Of a stretch of DNA of 64,000 bases, positions 36,392 through 44,431 are shown one piece after another. Location of the stretch: contig JACKDQ010000003.1 in NCBI GenBank assembly GCA_020633415.1, positions 62,001-126,000 on the forward strand. The letters run 5' to 3'. Below the pieces are notes generated by a model. The model worked only from the letters and a program-made list of their open reading frames with translations. It did no database searches and was not told the origin of the DNA. The stretch's first letter is position 1. Every line of letters begins with the position of its first letter. This DNA comes from Deltaproteobacteria bacterium (GTDB taxonomy: Bacteria; Myxococcota_A; Polyangia; GCA-2747355). The translations under genes and the position numbers were made by a program.

Positions 36392-37949
36392 ATCGAGTGT
36401 TGTGCTGACGGGGGGCTTGGCGAGTCTGCTGTTGTTCGCAGGGTGCCCGCGTTCCAAGTCCCAGCGGCCGATCGACGGTCAGCCGGTCGTTGTTGTGGGC
36501 GACCCCGATGATACCGCGGCTATCGATGAGCGTGAGCCCAACGACTCGCTCAAGACCGCACAGGAACTGCACCTCGGGCATCCGTTGACCGCCGAGATCG
36601 GCGGGGCTAAAGCTCAGCGCGATGTATTTCGCCTGGTGTTGACCGATGCCGGTGTTCTGCGGGCGTCGACCAGCGGTGCGAGTGATGTTGACTTGGTGCT
36701 GGGTGTGCGTGCGGCGGATGGCAGACGGCTTGTTTCCGTCGACAATAGTCGCGTTGGCGGCGGCGAAATTCTGACCAACCTCTCGGTCGACCGCGGTACG
36801 TATTATCTCGAAGTCAGATCCAAACCTGATGTGGCGAAGGCCGCGCGATACAAGCTTGAGGCGACGCTGCACGCTGCTGATCCAGCCGCCGAGGTCGAAC
36901 TCAACGACCAGCCGGCCAGCGCGACGCCCCTTCAGCTAGGTGGGCAAGTTGTCGGCTACTTGGGGTGGCGTGGTGATACCGACTGGTATCGTTTGACGCT
37001 CAAGGAGCGCTTGCCGGGCGCATTGCTGCAGCTAGACATCGACGGCGTCGACGACGTGCCGATCGATTTAGGCGTGCGGATCGACCCGACAAAACGTTGG
37101 ATCGACCGCCGCGCGGCTGCAGGTCAGTCGATCAGCTTGCGCAACATCGCATTACCGCCGCAGGCTTCAGACGTATTCATTGTCGTTCGCGGTGGTGCGG
37201 CAAACGTTGAGGCCCAATACGGTTTGGTTGCTGACGTGGTCGTGCCGGCGACACCGACGGAACACGAGCCCAACGACACCACGACGACCGCGCAACCGCT
37301 CCCTGCTAGCGCGATGATTTGGGGCGCGATCGATGGGCGCCGCGACCGCGATCTCTTTCGACCCGCGGCGACCGTTGCCGCCGAGCTGCGTCCGCCCGCC
37401 GGTGTCGATTTAGCCCTGGCGGTGATCGACGCAGCTGGCAAAATCCATTGGTTGGTCGATGCGGAAGGTGCCGGCGGGGCAGAGCGCATTCCGGCGTTTG
37501 TACCCGGCCAAGATGCGGCTTACCTGGCGGTGCTCAGCAAGCGCGCCGTAGGCGTCGTCGGCAGCTATCAGCTTCAGCTCAAGCCGCTTACTGGACGCTT
37601 TGAGACCGAGCCAAACGTCAAGCAAGCGAGCTCGCTAGCCGATGGACTGACCCAAGGGTTCATTCATCCCCGGGGCGACGTCGATCTATACAGAATTAGC
37701 GCCAGGCGCGCTTGGATCAGTATCTCTCAGGGCGGTCGAAGCGCGCCGATCGAGATCGAGCTGCTCGACAAGGCGGGTCGCTCGCTGCGCAAGGCGGTTT
37801 CCACGGCGCAAAAAGTTGTCACGATCGCGGTAGAAGAGGGCATGCTATTGCGCCTTTCCGGAGCGGCTGATAGTTCGCAGGGCTATCAGATTCAGCAGCT
37901 GCCGACGGCAAGCGCAACTGCACCAGCGCCATCTGCCCCCCGGCCCTAA
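36372..37949 (+). CDS. Lipoprotein with four PPC-like (pre-peptidase C-terminal-like) modules
   Basis: 525 residues. The signal peptide ends in the lipobox LLFAGC, so it is lipid-anchored. Four modules begin with the same acidic turn: EPNDSLKTAQEL, ELNDQPASATPL, EPNDTTTTAQPL and TEPNVKQASSL, each followed by G...RDxDxFR/W and beta-strands ending YxLE. This is the signature of PPC-type beta-sandwich domains, usually attached to secreted peptidases; no catalytic domain is present here. A Pro/Ala tail ends the chain. It overlaps lpxA by 20 bp, so it belongs to the same transcript. Function unknown; a surface binding role is an inference. Confidence 0.8.
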   Translation: MKRATTRSSVVLTGGLASLLLFAGCPRSKSQRPIDGQPVVVVGDPDDTAAIDEREPNDSLKTAQELHLGHPLTAEIGGAKAQRDVFRLVLTDAGVLRASTSGASDVDLVLGVRAADGRRLVSVDNSRVGGGEILTNLSVDRGTYYLEVRSKPDVAKAARYKLEATLHAADPAAEVELNDQPASATPLQLGGQVVGYLGWRGDTDWYRLTLKERLPGALLQLDIDGVDDVPIDLGVRIDPTKRWIDRRAAAGQSISLRNIALPPQASDVFIVVRGGAANVEAQYGLVADVVVPATPTEHEPNDTTTTAQPLPASAMIWGAIDGRRDRDLFRPAATVAAELRPPAGVDLALAVIDAAGKIHWLVDAEGAGGAERIPAFVPGQDAAYLAVLSKRAVGVVGSYQLQLKPLTGRFETEPNVKQASSLADGLTQGFIHPRGDVDLYRISARRAWISISQGGRSAPIEIELLDKAGRSLRKAVSTAQKVVTIAVEEGMLLRLSGAADSSQGYQIQQLPTASATAPAPSAPRP

Positions 37950-38010
37950 CGCGGCGCAGTGTTGCGAGGGCGACGTTCGATGGAGTAGGTTCCAGCCTTG
38001 GAGGCGCTTT

Positions 38011-38694
38011 GTGACTGGATTTGCTCGGATCAACTGTTGGCTGGCGATCACGGTGATATGTCTTGCGGGCACTGCTTGTCGGTATTCGATTCGTCAGGGA
38101 CCCAAGCCCGCTGAGACCCTCTCGCGTTTTGCTGGGGCGCTAAAGAAGGGTGATCTGCGCACAGCCTACGGCTTGCTCTCCAAGGGATTCCGAGAGCGAC
38201 ACGACTACGCTGCATTTTCGGCGTTGATCAAGTCGAACCCCGACGAGGTTGCTTGGCTGGCTGACGAGTTGGCGAATCCGCCGCGCGAAACGCGACTAAC
38301 TGCGGCGCTGAACTACGGCACGCACGATACGTTGCGGCTACAGCTCGAGGAGGGTGAGTGGCGGATCGCGGACAGCCCGCTTGAGCTCTACGGGCAGGCC
38401 ACGCCGGCCCAAGCGCTACGTTCATTTTTGCGGGCCGCAACCAATCAACGCTACGAAGTGATGCTGCGCTTTGTGCCCAGCAAATGGGCCGAGGCGATGA
38501 GCGTGGCCAAGCTCAAGCGCCAATTCGAGGGTGAAAAGAAAGCCGAGATGGCCGCGTTGCTCAAGCGCTTGCGAGATAGCCTCGGCGCACCGATCCAGAA
38601 GACCGGACTTCGCGCGGTCATGCCCTATGGCGAAAACCAGAGCGTCCGGTTCATCAAAGAGCAAAATGTCTGGAAAATTGAGGATCTAGACTAG
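38011..38694 (+). CDS. Putative lipoprotein with two NTF2-like domains
   Basis: 227 residues, GTG start. The hydrophobic N-terminus ends CLAGTAC, compatible with a lipobox (Cys23). Two similar halves follow: KPAETLSRFAGALKKGDLRTAY... ending LQLEEGEWRIAD, and TPAQALRSFLRAATNQRYEVML... ending FIKEQNVWKIEDLD. Each has the helix-helix-strand order of NTF2/DUF4878-like domains. The second half resembles the C-terminal half of the protein at 5075-5617. No enzyme residues are recognised. Probably an envelope protein of unknown function. Confidence 0.75.
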   Translation: MTGFARINCWLAITVICLAGTACRYSIRQGPKPAETLSRFAGALKKGDLRTAYGLLSKGFRERHDYAAFSALIKSNPDEVAWLADELANPPRETRLTAALNYGTHDTLRLQLEEGEWRIADSPLELYGQATPAQALRSFLRAATNQRYEVMLRFVPSKWAEAMSVAKLKRQFEGEKKAEMAALLKRLRDSLGAPIQKTGLRAVMPYGENQSVRFIKEQNVWKIEDLD

Positions 38695-38704
38695 TACGTC
38701 GCCG

Positions 38705-38905
38705 CTAGAGGCTGAAGTCAACAATGGTTACGCCGCGTTCACAGTCGCCGCGGCCGGGTTTCCCTTCATTCGAAGTCTCCTCGACGTCAGCTTCGCCGTG
38801 CCCGTCGGGAGGAGCGAGGGGCAATTCGAGCTCCAGCTCCGCCTGTTGACGGCGCTCGTCTTCTTCGCGACGCTTGAGCCTCTCGATGATCCAGATATCT
38901 AGCAT
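38705..38905 (-). CDS. Tiny acidic protein with MLDIWIIERLKRREE-type N-terminus
   Basis: 66 residues from ATG 38905, with GGAAG eight bases upstream; a longer frame to 38923 is less likely. The protein opens MLDIWIIERLKRREEDER, then QQAELELELPLAPPDG and an acidic tail ending GVTIVDFSL. The hydrophobic start, basic helix and Leu/Pro stretch ending in VDF give it the look of a real short protein, and I have the impression that similar short openings occur in other deltaproteobacterial proteins; that is recall, not a search result. It is convergent with the lipoprotein gene and only 10 bp from its stop. Confidence 0.6.
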   Translation of the reverse strand: MLDIWIIERLKRREEDERRQQAELELELPLAPPDGHGEADVEETSNEGKPGRGDCERGVTIVDFSL

Positions 38906-39304
38906 GTGTTTACTTCCGATCATGCCTTACGCCATAGGGTGTAGCAATAGTTACGCCAGACTCATTCGTGAACACGCGCGAAAAAGTTCGATGGTTTTGC
39001 TTCTATCTAAGTCGCTGATTTCTCGTCGACCTGCGTACGGGCACCATCGCCGGGCGTAGGCGTGCTTCAGACAGCGACAAGCGATTAATTAGCTGTAATG
39101 CTGCGTTTTTCAGGCGGGTGAGCAGTCGCGGCACCAGCGTCATAGCGGCCATGGATATGTCGCCCTCCACCTCTATACAGCGGCTGTGATCGGAAGATGT
39201 TGAGGGTAGATCTTTGGCGACGTGAGCGGGGCTGCTGTCATGGCCACTGAGGCCTCGCCACCCCGGTCGAGCAGCAGACGCGGCCGAAACGCCGTGCGGC
39301 TTGA
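38906..39304. other. 399-bp gap between the tiny protein and the sigma-54 activator
   Basis: No convincing gene. One minus-strand frame (39003-39152, ATG with GGAGG about 11 bases upstream) would encode 49 residues with an amphipathic, basic helix (LVPRLLTRLKNAALQLINRL); it is plausible but unsupported by anything else. GTCGCTG near 39011 and CAGCGAC near 39072 could close a long weak hairpin. No promoter or terminator stands out. Confidence 0.3.
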
Positions 39305-40672
39305 TCAGGAGATGCCGTGCTTCTTGATCAACTTGTGCAGGTATTTGCGGTCCATATCGGCTTCGCGGGCAGCGCGGGAGATGTTGCCCTGGGAGCGCTG
39401 CAACAGCCAGGTGAGATAGCGCCGCTCGAAGTCGTCGTTCCAACGCTCTTTGTTGGTGCGGTAGGACTGGGTTGGGTCAAAGGTAACGTCGACGCCGCTG
39501 CGCCCTCCCGCAGGTCGTGGGAAGCCCATTGCCGTCGCGTCGATGAACTTGAAGGCCTCGGAGCCGACCTGCTTGGAGAGGTACATGCCGCGCTCGAGCA
39601 CGTTGCGCAGTTCGCGTACGTTGCCCGGCCAGTCGTGGGCGACTAAGCCATCGAGCGCCTCGGGCGTCATTTCGAGGCCCTCGGGGGCGAGCTTTTTGAT
39701 GAACTCGTTGATCAACGGTGCGACGTCTTCTTTGCGCTCGCGCAGTGGTGGCACATAGATCGGCACGACGGACAGGCGAAAGTAGAGGTCTTCGCGAAAC
39801 TTGCCCTTCTGAACCTCGGAGCGCAGATCTTGTTTGGTGGCGGCGATCACGCGAATGTCGACGCGGATCGTACGGTTGCCGCCGACGCGACGGAACTCGC
39901 GCGACTCGAGCACGCGTAGTAGCTTGGGCTGCAAATCGAGGCTGAGCTCGCCCAGCTCGTCGAGGAAGATCGTCCCACCGTCGGCCATTTCGAAAGCGCC
40001 CTGACGTGTGGCGGTGGCGCCGGTATAGGCGCCTTTTTCGTGACCGAATAACTCGCTTTCGATCAGGTTTCCGGCAACCGCGCCGCAGTCGACGACGACG
40101 AAGGGCTTGTCTTTGCGTCGCGAGCAGTCGTGGACCGTTCGCGCGACTTGGTCTTTGCCCACGCCGGTCTCGCCTTCGATCAACACCGTGGCTTCGGTGG
40201 GGCCGACGCGTTCGATCAGACCAAAGATCTCGCGCATCGCCAAGCTGCGACCGACCATCGAACCCAGGCGCTCCTTTTCGCTGGGTAGGATTTCGATACG
40301 CTGCTCGAACGGCTGAAAGCGCAGCTGAACCGTCCCTACGGTCAGCACCGACCCTGCACGTAGATAGGCCTCTCGGACCTCCGCGCCGTCTAGAAAGGTG
40401 CCGTTGGTCGAGTCCAGGTCTCGCAGCAGATAGCCGCGCTGGTCGCGCAGGATTTCGCAGTGGACCCTGGAGACTGTGTCCTCAGGCATCACGATATCGT
40501 TGGTCTCGGCTTTGCCGAGGCGGACCACGTCTGCCGAGAGCACGTACTCGTGACCTCGGGCGGCGCCCTTGATCACCACCAGCTTGCATTGGCTGAGGTG
40601 AATCGCCCGCTCGACCGTTGGCGCACGGCGCGTCTTGTCGGCTCTGTCACCGCTCACGAAGTCGTCTCTCAT
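39305..40672 (-). CDS. FHA-domain sigma-54-dependent transcriptional activator
   Basis: 455 residues. FHA domain at about 30-115 (RLGKAETND, SRVHCEI, DLDSTNGTF), AAA+ domain at about 135-370 with Walker A GETGVGKD, the sigma-54-contacting loop GAYTGA (a GAFTGA variant), Walker B GGTIFLDELGEL and the R-finger region, and a Fis-type HTH at the C-terminus (NISRAAREADMDRKYLHKLIKKHG). The FHA domain would bind phosphothreonine, so a Ser/Thr kinase rather than a histidine kinase is expected to control it. It lies divergent to a perfect sigma-54 promoter at 40987, its likely target. Confidence 0.93.
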   Translation of the reverse strand: MRDDFVSGDRADKTRRAPTVERAIHLSQCKLVVIKGAARGHEYVLSADVVRLGKAETNDIVMPEDTVSRVHCEILRDQRGYLLRDLDSTNGTFLDGAEVREAYLRAGSVLTVGTVQLRFQPFEQRIEILPSEKERLGSMVGRSLAMREIFGLIERVGPTEATVLIEGETGVGKDQVARTVHDCSRRKDKPFVVVDCGAVAGNLIESELFGHEKGAYTGATATRQGAFEMADGGTIFLDELGELSLDLQPKLLRVLESREFRRVGGNRTIRVDIRVIAATKQDLRSEVQKGKFREDLYFRLSVVPIYVPPLRERKEDVAPLINEFIKKLAPEGLEMTPEALDGLVAHDWPGNVRELRNVLERGMYLSKQVGSEAFKFIDATAMGFPRPAGGRSGVDVTFDPTQSYRTNKERWNDDFERRYLTWLLQRSQGNISRAAREADMDRKYLHKLIKKHGIS

Positions 40673-40693
40673 TGGGAACTCTTACAAATTCAG

Positions 40694-40723
40694 ACGTTAG
40701 CAGGGCGCTGGGTCGCGGGTCAA
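40694..40723 (-). promoter_or_regulatory. Candidate sigma-70 promoter of the FHA activator gene
   Basis: Read on the minus strand: TTGACC (40723-40718), 18-bp spacer, TAACGT (40699-40694), 22 bp before the ATG. Good -35, moderate -10. It would give house-keeping expression of the regulator. Confidence 0.45.
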
Positions 40724-40792
40724 CCCCAAGTCGGGGGATGGAGACTACGGGCTATAGACCACTTTTGCCATGGCTCCCCTGGCAGAGCGTCG

Positions 40793-40807
40793 ACGACGAT
40801 CGGTCGT
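40793..40807. promoter_or_regulatory. Inverted repeat ACGAC-GATCG-GTCGT, possible upstream activator site
   Basis: A 5-bp inverted repeat with a 5-bp centre, about 180-195 bp upstream of the -24/-12 promoter, the usual distance for an enhancer of a sigma-54 activator. The AT-rich stretch at about 40930-40975 between the two could be bent by IHF-like protein. Short inverted repeats are common by chance, so this is tentative. Confidence 0.25.
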
Positions 40808-40986
40808 GTGCGCGTGCGTTGATCGCGGCGAAGCGCGGGTGCGTGGGGGCGGTTGTTGTGTGCAGACGACAAGCCTGGGGGGACTGAGCCCCGCCGCGGG
40901 CGGCGCACCCCCATGGGCACACGGCGACTGGATGAATTTTGCGTTTGAAAACAACATGTTAATTTTTGCGTGCGACGGGCTGATCC

Positions 40987-41001
40987 TGGCACCTAACTTG
41001 C
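40987..41001 (+). promoter_or_regulatory. Sigma-54 (-24/-12) promoter
   Basis: TGGCAC (40987-40992), CTAAC, TTGC (40998-41001) is an exact match to the TGGCAC-N5-TTGC consensus. Transcription should start near 41013, 20 bases before the start codon of the Cys-rich lipoprotein gene. It faces away from the FHA-sigma-54 activator gene. Confidence 0.85.
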
Positions 41002-41033
41002 GTTAGCTGGGCCCGATGAGGAAGGAGAGCAGA

Positions 41034-42395
41034 ATGCTAAGAGGACTTGCTATCGCCGCCAGTGTGACGATTCTGGCCGTGGCATGGTTCGAGGGTTGTT
41101 CGGGGGACATGGCGCCCTTTGACCCCTATGTGAACAACCCCACGCAGGTCAACGACCCTGGTGCCGCTTGCACCGACCCAGCCAAGTGCTGCAAGCCGGA
41201 GGAGCTGGTCTGCAAGGGTGACATTGACCGTGGCACCGTCTGCCGCTGTTCCAACCTCTGGGACTGCAACCAAAACCAAACCAAGTGCAGCAAGCCCTTC
41301 CAGTCGCCATTCGGTAGTGGTGAGTCGGGCTGCAAGTACGAGAGCGAGTATCGTGGGGTCGTTTGCCGCAAGTCGGGCAATCCGGGCGACGAGGTGGGTC
41401 CAAACGGCATCGGCGGCTGGAATTGTCGCTATAGCAGCGAGACCAAAGAAGTGATTTGCCAGGAAGACTACCCGTCCAATCCGACCAATAAGCCGCCGAC
41501 CGGCGACGTGGATTGGAAGTGTACGCTGGTGATCAGCGATGGTTTGGCCAAGATCGTCTGCGAGCGCGAGCCACCGAATACCAACAACAACACGACCGGT
41601 AGTGGCGGATGGGAATGCAACGCCGAGATGACGGTCTGCACCAAGAAGGGCACGTCGCCGACCAGTAGCGGTGGTGGTTCTTGGAACTGTCGAATCCACA
41701 ATGGCGTTGTGATCTGCGAAGGCGACAAGCCCTCAGACGGCAGCGGCGGATGGGTTTGCGAAAAGCGTGAAGTTGGTGGCGACACCAAGTACGTTTGTAA
41801 GCGTCCGGCGACGCCGGAAGACAGCAACCCGCCAAATGGTGGGGGCACCACGACCTGCATCATTAACGAGTTCGGTACGCGTTGTGAGAAGGGCAGTACG
41901 CCGAGTGAGCCGCCACCGATCGCTCCGACGCCTGGGCTGAAGTGTACGCCCGGCGAAGAGTTCTGGTGCGACGGCTATCAGTTCTGTGGCTGGGGAACGA
42001 TCACCTGCAAACCCGATGGCACGTTCCCGACGCGGGTCTACAACGGTAAGACGATTCTCGACTGTAAAGAGCGTGCTGACGCCAAGATCCCCAACACGCT
42101 CTGTGCCCAGTTGCACTACTTCTTCAATAGCCGCTGTTGCGAACGGCCGGATTGCAAGGTCGTTGACGCTGTTGAACGCAAGCCGAGTGCTGGTGAGCCT
42201 TGCGATCCATGCAACCCGCTTCAGCCAAACTGCAAGCAGGGCATTTGCGTGGTGACCAACCTCTACGAGACCTTCTGCAGCCAGCACCCCGATGCCTCGG
42301 GGAAATGTCCCTCGGGGATGATTCTCGTGCAGGCCACGCAGAATGGTCGCAAAGTTCCTACATGTATCGAAGCGGACCAGAGTTGCTATCAGTAG
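41034..42395 (+). CDS. Secreted Cys-rich lipoprotein with about seven WxC...VxC repeats
   Basis: 453 residues from ATG 41034; GGAAGGAG lies at 41020-41027, so the ATG at 41016 is not used. The signal peptide ends AWFEGC, a plausible lipobox. A Cys-rich opening (CTDPAKCCKPEELVC) is followed by about seven tandem units of the form GGW-x-C-x(6-12)-V-x-C, joined by Gly/Ser/Pro/Thr linkers: WNCRYSSETKEVIC, WKCTLVISDGLAKIVC, WECNAEMTVC, WNCRIHNGVVIC, WVCEKREVGGDTKYVC and two degenerate ones. Each likely forms a disulfide-closed beta-hairpin. A larger Cys-rich domain ends the chain (CTPGEEFWCDGYQFC). No enzyme motif. Driven by the sigma-54 promoter and terminated at 42434. Confidence 0.85.
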   Translation: MLRGLAIAASVTILAVAWFEGCSGDMAPFDPYVNNPTQVNDPGAACTDPAKCCKPEELVCKGDIDRGTVCRCSNLWDCNQNQTKCSKPFQSPFGSGESGCKYESEYRGVVCRKSGNPGDEVGPNGIGGWNCRYSSETKEVICQEDYPSNPTNKPPTGDVDWKCTLVISDGLAKIVCEREPPNTNNNTTGSGGWECNAEMTVCTKKGTSPTSSGGGSWNCRIHNGVVICEGDKPSDGSGGWVCEKREVGGDTKYVCKRPATPEDSNPPNGGGTTTCIINEFGTRCEKGSTPSEPPPIAPTPGLKCTPGEEFWCDGYQFCGWGTITCKPDGTFPTRVYNGKTILDCKERADAKIPNTLCAQLHYFFNSRCCERPDCKVVDAVERKPSAGEPCDPCNPLQPNCKQGICVVTNLYETFCSQHPDASGKCPSGMILVQATQNGRKVPTCIEADQSCYQ

Positions 42396-42433
42396 CGTGA
42401 CAGGTCCGCTATAGTGGCTCTCAACCTCATCAC

Positions 42434-42468
42434 TGGCGCCCGGCATTTTTGTCGGGCGCCAAACTTTT
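42434..42468 (+). terminator. Strong intrinsic terminator after the Cys-rich lipoprotein gene
   Basis: TGGCGCCCG (42434-42442) pairs perfectly with CGGGCGCCA (42453-42461) across a T-rich 10-nt loop, followed by AACTTTTG. It ends the sigma-54-driven transcript and separates it from the two matrixin-like genes. Confidence 0.75.
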
Positions 42469-42488
42469 GCCCGCCCTTCGGAGGAGCG

Positions 42489-43436
42489 ATGCGTTGGTTG
42501 AAGACCGTCTCGATCTTGGCGCTACTATCGAGCAGCCTCGACGCCCAGGCCTACTGCCTACGCCAGTACTCGGGAAAGGTATCGGTCGCAAAATGGGAGA
42601 AGCCGCCGGTAGGTTATAAGATCTCCCAGAACGTCACCGCCGACCAATCCCAGGCTATCGATGCAGCCTTTGCCGCGTGGTCGAAGGTTAGTTGCTCCAC
42701 ATTGAGCTTTGTCAATCGCGGCACGTTCAGCCCCGCCCAAGTGAAGTTCGAGCCCGACGCCGCCGACAACGGCTTTGTCTACGTGTTCTGGTACGACAGC
42801 CAAGCCGGATTCCCGACGGATCCGAAGTTTCCAGCCTACAGCTTCAGTGGCCACAATGCAGCCGGCGGGATTACCGTCGGTTCGATCGCGATCAACGCTT
42901 TCGCCTTCAAGTGGAATCACACCGGTGGCGATGCGCAGAATTCGGTACTCGATATCCAGAACGTGATGACGTACTTGATCGGTACCGTGATCGGTCTGGC
43001 GGATTCCAATAGTGCTCAATCCGTGATGGCCCCGCAGTTCGCCTACGGTGACACCAGCAAGCAGCAACTCAAACAAGACGACATCGACGGACTGGTCCAT
43101 CTCTATGGTGACGGCAGTTGCAGCGCTCCCACGCCGGGCGCCACGGGCTGTAGCACTGGGTTCCCTCCGCAGAGCGATGGCGGTGCGCCGCGCGATGGCG
43201 GAGGCGTGGCTGCTGATGGATCGTCGCCGACGAGCGACGGAGGTGTTTCCGTCGATGGCGGGGCTCGTGCCGACGCGGGTGTCGTCGGCGACGCCGGGGG
43301 GATCGCCCCAACTGACGGCGGAGGGTGCGCCTGTCGAAGCGCACCGGGTGCGCCCACGGCCTCGCCGCTGCTCGGATTGTTGATGTTTGGTTTGCTGCGG
43401 CGCCGACGGTGCGAACGGCAGCGCAACTTGCGCTAG
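42489..43436 (+). CDS. Secreted matrixin-like pseudoprotease with MYXO-CTERM tail
   Basis: 315 residues from ATG 42489 (GGAGGAG upstream). Signal peptide 1-21. Residues 22-205 follow the layout of matrixin-type (M10-like) metalloproteases: an N-terminal strand KWEKPPVGYKIS, the AAFAAWSKVSCSTLSFV helix, the GGITVGSIAIN segment and a helix followed by SVMAP. Where HExxHxxGxxH should be, the text is NVMTYLIGTVIGLADS, without any zinc-binding His. A Gly/Asp/Ala-rich linker leads to a MYXO-CTERM tail: GCACRS, the hydrophobic LLGLLMFGLL and an Arg run. A binding protein derived from a protease is the best reading. 56 bp before its paralogue. Confidence 0.8.
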   Translation: MRWLKTVSILALLSSSLDAQAYCLRQYSGKVSVAKWEKPPVGYKISQNVTADQSQAIDAAFAAWSKVSCSTLSFVNRGTFSPAQVKFEPDAADNGFVYVFWYDSQAGFPTDPKFPAYSFSGHNAAGGITVGSIAINAFAFKWNHTGGDAQNSVLDIQNVMTYLIGTVIGLADSNSAQSVMAPQFAYGDTSKQQLKQDDIDGLVHLYGDGSCSAPTPGATGCSTGFPPQSDGGAPRDGGGVAADGSSPTSDGGVSVDGGARADAGVVGDAGGIAPTDGGGCACRSAPGAPTASPLLGLLMFGLLRRRRCERQRNLR

Positions 43437-43492
43437 ATAGGCAAAGCCGGCTAATCTTGGCAATAACCGAAGTCAGCTAAGGAGATTGACGA

Positions 43493-44431
43493 ATGCTTTT
43501 TCGGGCGCTCAGCGCGTTATTGGTGCTTACCGTCGCGCAATCGGCTGCATGGGCTCAGCTCTGCTACAAAGACTCGGATGAGGTCAATCCAGGCCAGGGA
43601 GATCCGGTTAAGTGGAAGAGCACGCCGGTGCCGGTGTACATCAATATTCCGAGCGCCAGCGCGAACTTGCCAACGCCTGCGCAAGTCGAGGCCGCGGTCA
43701 AAGCTGCCTTTAGCGCCTACTCGTCGGTCAACTGCGTCGATTTGACCTTCGATTTCAAGGGCGCGCTCTCTCCCTTCGTCAGCAACGGCAAAGACGGCGG
43801 GATCTTGGTTTACTTTGGCGACGGTACTGAGATCCCTTGGACGTTTACCAACAATGCTTGGTTTGTCAGCATGAACTTCAATCCCGCGACGGTGGGCGGG
43901 ATCGTCAAAGCCTACATGGCGTTTAACGCCAAGGACTTCAAGTGGAGCATCGGCGCTGAGGCCAATAAGATCGACGTTCAGACGGCGGTCACGCAACTGA
44001 TGCCCGAGACCCTCGGCTATTCAGTCACCGGCGGTACCTTCCAGATCCCGATCAAATTCAACGATCAGACGATCACGCTGACGACTGAGCAAGAAACGGG
44101 CGTACAGTTTCTCTACCCGAAATCTGGTTGCACGGCGCCGACAAAACCACCCTTCTGCAATCCTGCTGCCGCGGGTGATGGCGGTGTTGCCGCCGATAGT
44201 GGCACGCCCGGCGACGGCGGGGTCTCGCCGGATTCGACCGTCTTCCCGCCAGCGGACTCCGGTGTTACGAAAATGGATGGTAACGTGGTTGCTGATGGTG
44301 GCGTGATCCGCCCTGGCGACAGTGATGGCTGCTGCCGGGTCAGCCACGCACGCATCACCGATACAACCGCATTGGTATTGATCGGCCTCGGGCTCTTGGT
44401 GCTGGTCGGTCGTCGTCGCCGCGAGCGCTAG
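43493..44431 (+). CDS. Second matrixin-like pseudoprotease with MYXO-CTERM tail
   Basis: 312 residues; AAGGAG precedes the ATG. Signal peptide 1-21. The body parallels the upstream gene: a VKWKSTPVPVYINI strand, VKAAFSAYSSVNCVDLTF helix and strand, GGIVKAYMAFN and an aligned helix IDVQTAVTQLMPETLGYSV in which the zinc ligands and catalytic Glu of HExxH are absent. A linker rich in DGGV and DSG repeats precedes the tail GCCRVSHAR, a hydrophobic stretch and GRRRRER (MYXO-CTERM type). Such tails are thought to be processed at the membrane and lead to surface display. Its stop codon lies inside the first copy of the 17-bp repeat array. Confidence 0.8.
   Translation: MLFRALSALLVLTVAQSAAWAQLCYKDSDEVNPGQGDPVKWKSTPVPVYINIPSASANLPTPAQVEAAVKAAFSAYSSVNCVDLTFDFKGALSPFVSNGKDGGILVYFGDGTEIPWTFTNNAWFVSMNFNPATVGGIVKAYMAFNAKDFKWSIGAEANKIDVQTAVTQLMPETLGYSVTGGTFQIPIKFNDQTITLTTEQETGVQFLYPKSGCTAPTKPPFCNPAAAGDGGVAADSGTPGDGGVSPDSTVFPPADSGVTKMDGNVVADGGVIRPGDSDGCCRVSHARITDTTALVLIGLGLLVLVGRRRRER

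Noticed and set aside
42489..44431. Calling the two matrixin-like genes active metalloproteases
   Set aside because: Neither contains HExxH or any His cluster that could replace it at the expected helix.
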